From the NCBI GenBank assembly GCA_013821025.1, contig JACDHN010000166.1, positions 1 to 6,353 of the forward strand: a stretch of 6,353 nt of DNA, in the 5' to 3' direction. This DNA comes from Acidimicrobiia bacterium. GTDB taxonomy: Bacteria > Actinomycetota > Acidimicrobiia > Acidimicrobiales > Ilumatobacteraceae. Position 1 is the first letter of the stretch, and the number at the start of each line of letters is the position of its first letter. Shown one piece after another: positions 1 through 5,556 of the stretch. The notes under the pieces were generated by a model. It searched no databases, was not told where the DNA came from, and saw only the letters and a list, made by a program, of their open reading frames with translations. The translations under genes were made by a program, and so were the position numbers.

Positions 1-769
1 CACACACCCCTTCGGCCCCGTCCTTCACCATCAGCCCAGGTATGCCTCGCATCAGCAACGTCACGTCGCGGTTGGCGCCAGCCAACATCTCCGGATGAGC
101 CGTCATGGCCATGTACACGGCGTGGTGCTCGGCGGCAAGCCCTGCGAACCCCCTGGCCAAGTTGGCCAGGCCCACGACGTGCGTCGGAGCGCCGCAACCG
201 TCCGTGCCGACGTGGGCCACCCCGAGTGCCCGCAGATCGATCTCGGCGGTGATGGCTCGTTGCACCGGATGGTCGCAATCGAGGTAATCCTCGGTGGACC
301 ACCCATTGGCGACGCACGTGGCCAGCATGCCGGCGTGCTTGCCGCTGCAGTTCATTCGGATTGGGGTGGGTCCGCCGCCGGCCAGCAAGAATGAAGCGGC
401 CGTTCGCTCGTCGTAGGGCATGGACGCCACATTGCGAAGCGCCGTCTCCGAGAGGCCAGCGCCTTTCAAGACTTTGCGAACCATGTCGCAGTGGCGGTCG
501 GTGCCGTCGTGGCTGGCGGCCACAACCGCCAGCTGTTCGAGCGGCAGTTCGAGCCCGTTTGCCACCATGGCAGATGCCTGCAGCGGCTTCAATGCCGATC
601 GCGGATAGATGCCGATGTCGGGATCGCCGGCCGCGTACACCACCGTCCGTCCGGCATCGAGCGCCACCGCCGTGCCGAAGTGCACGGACTCATCCACCTC
701 GCTACGCCCGATGACGGCCACGGGAACGTGACCGCCGCCCGACGCAAGCGAGCGCAGCCCGTCACCCAC
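1..769 (-). CDS. L-asparaginase, Rhizobium etli-type (PF06089 asparaginase II family), 3' end outside window
   Basis: Hydrolyses L-asparagine to aspartate and ammonia, by family; probably cytoplasmic, as no signal peptide is seen. The frame is read on the minus strand and is still open at base 1, giving 256 codons of a family usually about 330 residues long. Visible family blocks, numbered from GTG 769, are: RSEVDES (22-28); PRSALKP with Ser58 and Lys61; ASHDG with Ser86; NCSGKHA (140-146) with Cys141 and Lys144; DGCGAP with Cys192; and KDGAEGV with Lys249. From family knowledge these match the two Ser-Lys pairs and the Cys/Lys/Cys zinc site of the R. etli enzyme, so it should be active. Start: GTG 769 overlaps the stop of the upstream permease gene (GTGGGTGA), which suggests translational coupling. 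GTG 721 is an alternative and would leave only five residues before the RSE motif, closer to many homologues. No clear Shine-Dalgarno sequence precedes either start. The family call is firm; the start is not. Confidence 0.9.
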   Translation of the reverse strand, partial: MGDGLRSLASGGGHVPVAVIGRSEVDESVHFGTAVALDAGRTVVYAAGDPDIGIYPRSALKPLQASAMVANGLELPLEQLAVVAASHDGTDRHCDMVRKVLKGAGLSETALRNVASMPYDERTAASFLLAGGGPTPIRMNCSGKHAGMLATCVANGWSTEDYLDCDHPVQRAITAEIDLRALGVAHVGTDGCGAPTHVVGLANLARGFAGLAAEHHAVYMAMTAHPEMLAGANRDVTLLMRGIPGLMVKDGAEGVC

Positions 770-1916
770 GCGGTGGCCTGGCGCGACGGCGGGCGGACCG
801 CACGGACGTGAGGTCGCTCTCGATGACGGTATGGCGACGGCCCCAGTCGCTGATCAGCGCCTGCACCATGGCGGCCGCCGGGAGCGCCAGCACGGCCCCG
901 ACGGCGCCGAGGACGGTGGCGCCCCCCAGGGCAGAACCGAACGCCAGTGCCGGGTGCAGCTCCATCGTGCGGGCGGTGACGCGCGGGGCGAACAGGTAGT
1001 TCTCGATCTGCTGGTAGACAACGATGGCCGCCAGCACGATCACCGCTTTGAGCGGTGAGTCGAGGAAGGTCAGCAACAGCGGCAGGACGCCTGCGATGTA
1101 CGTGCCGACCACCGGCAAGAACTGGCTGATGACGCCAACCCACAACGCCAGCGCCACCGGTGCCGCAGTGCCGAGTGACTGGAACACGATCCAGTGGAAC
1201 ACCGCCGACAGCAGGGCGAGCAGCGCCCTGGAATAGAGGTAGCCACCGGTCTTGTTGATGGCGATCTCCCATGCCCGCAGCACATGACCCTGGCGTCGCG
1301 GTGACAGCCGGCTCAGGATCACCCGCCGCAGCTTGGGCCCGTCGGCCACGAGGTAGAACGTGAAGAGCAGCACAGAGAAGACCTGCAACAGCACACCCAG
1401 CGCCGTCACCGACAGCTGCACGGCCTTGTCCTGCTGGCTCTCGATGAACTCCTGAACCGGACCGTTGGGATCGTTGAAGCTGTCGATGACCTCCTGGCCG
1501 TTGATCGACGTGTTGAACGTGTCGTTGATGAAATCGACCGTGTCGATGATGTACTGCTCGGAGTCCGACAGCAGTTCCGCTATTTGCGTGCCGACGAGCG
1601 TGCCGATCGCCGTCACGAACAGCAGGAAGATGATGACGACGCCGAGCAGGATCGTGCCTGTGCCCGTCCCGCGCCTCCAGCCGCGGGCCGCGAGGCGGTT
1701 GACGCCCGGCTCGATCGCCAGCGACAGAAAAAGCGACACGGCAAGCAGCAGGATGAAGCTGCTGAGGGTGCTCCACAGCGATCGCACGACCATCGCCGCC
1801 AGCCAGCCGACCCAGAACACGGCGACAGCAGGTACGACCCAGCGCGGCAGCCGCCGTTCCTCGTCCTCCTCGTCCTCATCGGGCGGCCCGGCCGGCCCGG
1901 CCTCGACTTCAGTCAC
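762..1916 (-). CDS. AI-2E family transporter (PF01594), multi-pass membrane permease
   Basis: A 384-residue integral membrane protein of the family named after E. coli TqsA/YdiK. Members have been linked to autoinducer-2 export, sodium/proton exchange or unknown substrates, so the substrate here is not predictable. An acidic, repetitive cytoplasmic tail (residues 13-20 are all Asp or Glu) precedes membrane segments near 26-44, 50-68 and 88-110. A polar stretch (about 111-165) follows, then a segment near 172-191 and several more from about 225 to the end. Family hallmarks are EPGVNRLAARGWRRG after segment 2, SQFLPVVGTYIAGVLP, and the QQIENYLFAPRV motif near the C-terminus. Start GTG 1916 gives MTEVEAG; no Shine-Dalgarno is present, but a TAACCT box lies 6 bases upstream, suggesting a leaderless message. 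It is divergent from the aminotransferase and its stop overlaps the asparaginase start, so the two minus-strand genes are probably one operon. A role for the permease in asparagine metabolism is not shown. Confidence 0.92.
   Translation of the reverse strand: MTEVEAGPAGPPDEDEEDEERRLPRWVVPAVAVFWVGWLAAMVVRSLWSTLSSFILLLAVSLFLSLAIEPGVNRLAARGWRRGTGTGTILLGVVIIFLLFVTAIGTLVGTQIAELLSDSEQYIIDTVDFINDTFNTSINGQEVIDSFNDPNGPVQEFIESQQDKAVQLSVTALGVLLQVFSVLLFTFYLVADGPKLRRVILSRLSPRRQGHVLRAWEIAINKTGGYLYSRALLALLSAVFHWIVFQSLGTAAPVALALWVGVISQFLPVVGTYIAGVLPLLLTFLDSPLKAVIVLAAIVVYQQIENYLFAPRVTARTMELHPALAFGSALGGATVLGAVGAVLALPAAAMVQALISDWGRRHTVIESDLTSVRSARRRARPPRG
1858..1902. repeat. Two adjacent 9-bp tandem duplications in the transporter's 5' end
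   Basis: The 9-mer TCCTCGTCC occurs twice back to back at 1858-1866 and 1867-1875. GGCCCGGCC occurs twice back to back at 1885-1893 and 1894-1902. Both units are multiples of three and lie inside the transporter gene, where they encode the acidic EDEEDEE run and the AGPAGP run of the N-terminal tail. A gain or loss of a unit would keep the reading frame. Confidence 0.85.
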
Positions 1917-1922
1917 GCACGG

Positions 1923-1928
1923 AGGTTA
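1923..1928 (-). promoter_or_regulatory. Candidate -10 box (TAACCT) of the permease-asparaginase operon
   Basis: On the minus strand TAACCT fits the actinobacterial TANNNT -10 pattern. It is separated from the GTG start at 1916 by only 6 bases, so transcription would begin at or next to the start codon. No convincing -35 hexamer is seen; the place where one would lie is inside the 1930-1956 inverted repeat. This is pattern evidence only. Confidence 0.4.
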
Positions 1929-1929
1929 A

Positions 1930-1956
1930 TCACCGCCGTCTCGGTACCGGCGGTGA
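1930..1956. promoter_or_regulatory. Perfect 9-bp inverted repeat, candidate operator between divergent genes
   Basis: Arms TCACCGCCG (1930-1938) and CGGCGGTGA (1948-1956) pair perfectly around a 9-base spacer (1939-1947). The element lies one base upstream of the candidate -10 box of the permease operon and covers its -35 zone, which suits a repressor site. It lies upstream of both expected transcription starts, so it is unlikely to be a terminator for either divergent gene. Confidence 0.45.
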
Positions 1957-1967
1957 CCAATGATCAC
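1953..1967. promoter_or_regulatory. 15-bp imperfect dyad GTGACCAATGATCAC, candidate operator
   Basis: Six of the seven base pairs around the central A1960 are symmetric (GTGA/TCAC outer arms, CA/TG inner arms; only 1957/1963 mismatches). It overlaps the right arm of the neighbouring 9-bp inverted repeat by four bases. The size suits a dimeric helix-turn-helix regulator. No regulator gene is in the window, so the protein is unknown. Confidence 0.35.
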
Positions 1968-2017
1968 GGTTTTGTGCGGTGACAAAGAGTCCTCTGTTCG
2001 CCCATCGCAGTATCGAA

Positions 2018-2023
2018 TACGAT
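2018..2023 (+). promoter_or_regulatory. Candidate -10 box (TACGAT) of the aminotransferase gene
   Basis: TACGAT fits TANNNT and ends 7 bases before ATG 2031, with no Shine-Dalgarno between, consistent with a leaderless transcript. About 17 bases upstream (1995-2000, TGTTCG) is at best a weak -35 match. Confidence 0.45.
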
Positions 2024-2030
2024 CGCCGTC

Positions 2031-3386
2031 ATGACCGAGCTCGAGACCATGCCCTCGAAGGCATACACCGACGATCGTGCCCACGTGTTCCACTCGTGGT
2101 CCGCCCAGCGGCTGCTCGACCCGGTGGTCGTCGCCGGCGCCGAGGGATGCCGTTTCTGGGACGATCAGGGCACGAACTACCTCGACTTCTCCAGCCAGCT
2201 CGTCAACATGAACATCGGGCACCAGCACCCAAAGATGGTGCAGGCCATCAAGGACCAGGCCGATCGTCTGTGCACGGTCGCCCCGATCCACGCCAACGAC
2301 GCCCGCAGCGAGGCGGCACGTCTGATCAGCGAGGTGGCGCCCGGCGACCTCGACATGGTGTTCTTCACGAACGGCGGCGCCGAAGCGACCGAGAACGCGA
2401 TCCGGATGGCGCGCGGGCACACGGGCAGGTTCAAGGTGTTGGCTGCGTACCGCAGCTACCACGGCTCGACAGCGGGAGCGATCACCATGACCGGCGACCC
2501 CCGCCGCTGGGGCAGCGAGCCAGCCACCATGCCGGGCGTCGTGCGCTACTGGGGACCGTACACGTACCGTTCGTCGTTCCACGCCACGAACGACGTCGAG
2601 GAGTGCGAGCGGGCGCTTGCCCACCTCGAGGACGTGTTGATGGTGGAGGGAGGCCACACCGTCGCTGCAATCGTCCTGGAGACGGTCGTCGGGACGAACG
2701 GCATCCTCGTCCCGCCCGACGGCTACCTGCAGGGCGTGCGTGAACTGTGTGACCGCCACGGCGTCGTGATGATCGCCGACGAGGTGATGGCCGGGTTCGG
2801 GCGCTGCGGTGAGTGGTTCGCCGTCGACCGTTGGGGAGTCACGCCCGACCTGATCTGCTTCGCCAAGGGCGTGAACTCGGGCTACGTGCCGCTCGGCGGT
2901 GTCATCATCAGCCGAGCCATCGCCGACACCTACGCCGAGCGGCCCTACACCGGCGGCCTCACCTACTCGGGCCATCCCCTGGCCTGCGCATCGGCCGTGG
3001 CCAGCATCAACATCTTCCGCGACGAGGGCGTCATCGAGCACGCCAGGCACCTCGGCGACGACATTGTCGGGCCCGAGCTCGACAAGCTCGCCGACCTTCA
3101 TCCCAGCGTCGGAGAGGTCAGAGGGCTCGGCGTGTTCTGGGCCATCGAGCTCGTCAAGGACCAGGCCACGCGAGAGCCGCTCGTGCCGTACAACGCCACC
3201 GGCGAGGCCAACGCGCCGATGGCCGCCGTGGCCGGCGCCTGCAAGCAGCACGGCCTGTGGCCGTTCACCCACTTCAACCGGCTGCACGTCGTGCCGCCGA
3301 TCACCATCAGCGACGACGACATGCGTGAGGGGCTGGCCATCATCGACGAAGCCCTGTCGGTGGCCGACACGCACACCACCGCCTGA
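2031..3386 (+). CDS. Class III PLP-dependent aminotransferase (omega-aminotransferase type)
   Basis: A cytoplasmic transaminase of 451 residues, a normal length for fold-type I class III enzymes (PF00202). Hallmarks are: the GGAEATENAIRMAR phosphate-binding segment (Gly115-Gly116-Ala117), followed by YHGST; the IADEVMAGFGR motif with PLP-binding Asp250; the catalytic lysine Lys279 in FAKGVNSGYVPLG; and TYSGHPLACA. These features resemble enzymes annotated as taurine-, beta-alanine- or GABA-pyruvate transaminases, but the amino donor cannot be fixed from sequence. ATG 2031 is chosen because family similarity (DRAHVFHSW near residue 16) begins soon after it and a TACGAT box lies just upstream. 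It is the first plus-strand gene after the divergent region and is followed 75 bases later by the CMP-sugar synthetase. The gap and a second -10-like box mean it may or may not share a transcript with the nonulosonate genes. The sugar aminotransferases usual in such loci are of the DegT type, so a direct role in sugar synthesis is uncertain. Confidence 0.9.
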   Translation: MTELETMPSKAYTDDRAHVFHSWSAQRLLDPVVVAGAEGCRFWDDQGTNYLDFSSQLVNMNIGHQHPKMVQAIKDQADRLCTVAPIHANDARSEAARLISEVAPGDLDMVFFTNGGAEATENAIRMARGHTGRFKVLAAYRSYHGSTAGAITMTGDPRRWGSEPATMPGVVRYWGPYTYRSSFHATNDVEECERALAHLEDVLMVEGGHTVAAIVLETVVGTNGILVPPDGYLQGVRELCDRHGVVMIADEVMAGFGRCGEWFAVDRWGVTPDLICFAKGVNSGYVPLGGVIISRAIADTYAERPYTGGLTYSGHPLACASAVASINIFRDEGVIEHARHLGDDIVGPELDKLADLHPSVGEVRGLGVFWAIELVKDQATREPLVPYNATGEANAPMAAVAGACKQHGLWPFTHFNRLHVVPPITISDDDMREGLAIIDEALSVADTHTTA

Positions 3387-3448
3387 GGGCGTCGACTCGC
3401 CGGCTGCGCAAGGAATCTCGCTTCCCGGGGACAGGGATCACGCCTTGT

Positions 3449-3454
3449 TAGCCT
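3449..3454 (+). promoter_or_regulatory. Candidate -10 box (TAGCCT) of the nonulosonate genes
   Basis: TAGCCT fits TANNNT and ends 7 bases before the GTG start at 3462, the same spacing as at the aminotransferase gene. No Shine-Dalgarno is present and no -35 motif is clear. The rest of the 3387-3461 gap shows no strong terminator hairpin. Confidence 0.35.
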
Positions 3455-3461
3455 TCGGCAA

Positions 3462-4685
3462 GTGCGTCGTCCGCCCGCCGTTGCCGTGATCCCCGCTCGC
3501 GGGGGGTCGAAGGGCATCCCGCTGAAGAACCTGGAAGAGGTTGGCGGGCGCTCGCTCGTCCGGCGGGCCGTCGAATCGTGCCTCGCCTGCGAGCCGATCG
3601 CATCCGTCGTCGTCAGCACCGACGACGACGCCATCGGGCGTGAGGCTTCGGCGGCGGGCGCTCGAGTGATCCGCCGGCCGGCCGAGCTGTCAGGCGATGA
3701 TGCCTCGTCGGAGAGCGCCGTCCTGCATGCCATGGGCGAGCTCCGCGAGAGCGGGATCGACGCTGATGTCATCGTGTTCGTGCAGGCGACAAGCCCGTTC
3801 ATCGATCCCGTCGCCCTGGCGTCAGCGGTCGAGCAGGTGCAGCGCGGCGACGCCGACGTCGTGTTCGCAGCGACAGCCAGCCACGAGTTCCTGTGGCGTC
3901 GCCACGCTGACGACTCGATGACGGGCCTCAACCACGACCCGTGCGTTCGAGCGCGCCGCCAGGACCGCGAGCCCGACTGGCGCGAGACCGGCGCCTTCTA
4001 CGTGATGCGCGCCGAAGGGTTCGAGAGCGCCCGCCACCGCTTCTTCGGTCGGGTCAGCGTGGCGGCTGTCGATGAGCAGGACGCCCTCGAGATCGACACA
4101 CCTGACCAGCTCGCCCTCGCCAGGGCGCTCGCCCAGGACCGCGAACCGGTCGCGACACGGGCATCGCCCCGATTGTCGGACGGCGCGGACGTCCGCCTGC
4201 TCGTTACCGACTTCGACGGTGTCCACACGAACGATCGAGCGCTCCTGGCGGACGACGGCACCGAGATGGTCATCGTGAATCGGGCCGACGGCCATGGTGT
4301 CAAGCTGCTGCGGCAGGCGGGACTCCCGATGCTGATCCTCTCCACGGAGACGAACCCAGTGGTCTCCCGGCGGGCCGACAAGCTGCGCGTGGCGTGTCTT
4401 CAAGGGCTCCACGACAAGTGGCCGGCGTTGCGTTCCTGGCTCGACGAGCACGCCATCGAGCCGGCGGCCGTAGCCTACGTCGGCAACGACGTCAACGACC
4501 TCGAGTGCCTCCAGCACGTGGGCACGCCGATCGCCGTGGCCGACGCCCATCCGCTCGTCATCGCCGCCGCCCGCCACGTCACACGCTCGGCCGGTGGCGA
4601 CGGCGCCGTGCGCGAGGTCGCCGACCTGCTGCTCGCCGCGCTCGGCGAAGCAGCACCCGTCCCCCACCAAGGAGCACCATCGTGA
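3462..4685 (+). CDS. neuA: CMP-nonulosonate (acylneuraminate) cytidylyltransferase fused to a KdsC-like HAD phosphatase
   Basis: Activates a nine-carbon sialic-acid-like sugar with CTP, giving the CMP-sugar and pyrophosphate; cytoplasmic. The protein is 407 residues. Residues 6-225 are the cytidylyltransferase, with the nucleotide loop IPARGGSKGIPLKN (10-23), ATSPFIDP, TGAFYVM (176-182), and E210-I-D212, which by alignment to bacterial NeuA falls at the metal-binding acidic pair. After a short linker, residues about 245-400 form a HAD domain: DFDGVHT with Asp250 and Asp252, the Ser294-Thr295 motif, Lys319 and GNDVND with Asp343 and Asp346. All HAD catalytic positions are present, unlike the degenerate HAD tail of animal CMP-sialate synthetases, so it could dephosphorylate a sugar 9-phosphate before activation; this is inference. 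GTG 3462 is the only start that keeps the whole nucleotide loop with a natural N-terminus. Its TGA overlaps the GTG of the following neuB gene, indicating translational coupling. The exact sugar (Neu5Ac, legionaminate or other) is not determined. Confidence 0.9.
   Translation: MRRPPAVAVIPARGGSKGIPLKNLEEVGGRSLVRRAVESCLACEPIASVVVSTDDDAIGREASAAGARVIRRPAELSGDDASSESAVLHAMGELRESGIDADVIVFVQATSPFIDPVALASAVEQVQRGDADVVFAATASHEFLWRRHADDSMTGLNHDPCVRARRQDREPDWRETGAFYVMRAEGFESARHRFFGRVSVAAVDEQDALEIDTPDQLALARALAQDREPVATRASPRLSDGADVRLLVTDFDGVHTNDRALLADDGTEMVIVNRADGHGVKLLRQAGLPMLILSTETNPVVSRRADKLRVACLQGLHDKWPALRSWLDEHAIEPAAVAYVGNDVNDLECLQHVGTPIAVADAHPLVIAAARHVTRSAGGDGAVREVADLLLAALGEAAPVPHQGAPS
4669..4674 (+). 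promoter_or_regulatory. Shine-Dalgarno AAGGAG that fixes the neuB start
   Basis: AAGGAG lies inside the last codons of the preceding gene, 7 bases before GTG 4682. This is ideal spacing for GTG 4682 but long (19 bases) for the in-frame ATG 4694. It is the only strong Shine-Dalgarno I found before a gene in this window. Confidence 0.75.
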
Positions 4686-5551
4686 CAACCACCATGATCG
4701 GCGACCGCGTCATCGGCGACGGTCATCCCGCCTATCTGATCGCCGAGATCGGCATCAACCACAACGGCGACCTCGACATCGCCAAAGCTCTCATCGATGC
4801 CGCTGCCGACGCCGGATGCGACGCCGTCAAGTTCCAGAAACGGACACCGGACATCTGCGTGCCCGACGATCAGAAGGACCAGATCCGCGAGACGCCGTGG
4901 GGAACCATGACGTACCTGGAGTATCGCCACCGCGTCGAGTTCGGCGACGCCGAGTACAAGGACATCGGTGCCCACGCCTCCGCCCACGGCCTGGACTGGT
5001 TCGCCTCCCCCTGGGACGTGCCGTCGGTCGCCTTTCTCGAACGCCTCGATGCGATCGCCTACAAGGTCGCTTCGGCATGCCTCACCGACGACGAGCTGCT
5101 GGCGGCCATCCGCGCAACGGGGCGGCCCGTCATCCTGTCCACCGGCATGTCCACGATGGACGAGATCGACCACGCCGTCGAGGTGCTCGGCACGGACCGG
5201 CTGATCCTGCTGCACACGACGTCGACCTACCCCTGCCCGCCCGAGGAGTCGAACCTGCGGACGTTGTACACACTGAAGGACCGTTTCGACGTACCCGTCG
5301 GCTATTCCGGGCACGAACGGGGCCTGCAGGTGTCGATCGGCGCCGCAGCGATGGGCGCCTCGGTGATCGAACGTCACATCACGCTCGATCGGACGATGTG
5401 GGGATCCGATCAGGCCGCTTCGGTGGAGCCACAGGGCCTGGCTCAGCTCGTGCGTGACATCCGCATCATCGACATCGCGCTCGGCGACGGCGTCAAGCGC
5501 GTGTACCCGGGCGAGATCACGCCCAAGCAGCGACTACGCCGGGTCGGCTGA
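4682..5551 (+). CDS. neuB: NeuB-type nonulosonate (N-acetylneuraminate) synthase, compact form without SAF domain
   Basis: Condenses phosphoenolpyruvate with an N-acylmannosamine-type sugar, or its 6-phosphate, to form a nine-carbon 2-keto acid; cytoplasmic TIM-barrel enzyme (PF03102). Residues 18-30 hold AEIGINHNGD with Glu22, followed by VKFQKR (Lys50), ILSTGMSTMDEID, STYPCPPEE, GYSGHE with His211, and ERHITLDR with His232. The two histidines are 21 residues apart, as are the manganese ligands His215 and His236 of Neisseria NeuB. The protein is only 289 residues. It stops after KRVYPGEITPKQRLRRVG, where the usual 340-350-residue enzymes continue into a C-terminal SAF (antifreeze-like) domain that lends an arginine to the partner subunit's active site. 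Together with GSDQAAS in place of the common GPDH, this marks a compact subfamily rather than a frameshift, because I see no SAF-like continuation downstream. The start is GTG 4682, set by AAGGAG and the overlap with the upstream stop; the open frame extends further upstream but that part is antifamily sequence. Substrate uncertain. Confidence 0.9.
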   Translation: MTTTMIGDRVIGDGHPAYLIAEIGINHNGDLDIAKALIDAAADAGCDAVKFQKRTPDICVPDDQKDQIRETPWGTMTYLEYRHRVEFGDAEYKDIGAHASAHGLDWFASPWDVPSVAFLERLDAIAYKVASACLTDDELLAAIRATGRPVILSTGMSTMDEIDHAVEVLGTDRLILLHTTSTYPCPPEESNLRTLYTLKDRFDVPVGYSGHERGLQVSIGAAAMGASVIERHITLDRTMWGSDQAASVEPQGLAQLVRDIRIIDIALGDGVKRVYPGEITPKQRLRRVG

Positions 5552-5556
5552 ACTCT

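Noticed and set aside
589..1776. A 395-codon minus-strand frame overlapping the permease and asparaginase genes
   Set aside because: It is low-complexity, Arg/Gly/Pro-rich out-of-frame translation; the other two minus frames hold the AI-2E and asparaginase motifs.
1926..3374. A 482-codon open frame on the minus strand, antisense to the aminotransferase
   Set aside because: It mirrors a gene with complete class III motifs, and its own translation shows no recognisable domain. Long antisense frames are common in GC-rich DNA.
3387..3461. A possible terminator after the aminotransferase (GGAA/TTCC around 3411-3424)
   Set aside because: The stem is only 4 bp with no U-tract, too weak to call.
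4394..4681. An upstream extension of the neuB reading frame to 385 residues
   Set aside because: The extension is an Arg-rich shadow of the HAD domain in another frame. AAGGAG and the GTGA overlap place the start at 4682.
3822..4688. A 288-codon minus-strand frame antisense to the neuA-HAD gene, and a similar 300-codon one at 4475-5377
   Set aside because: Neither has a recognisable domain, and both lie fully opposite genes with strong family motifs.
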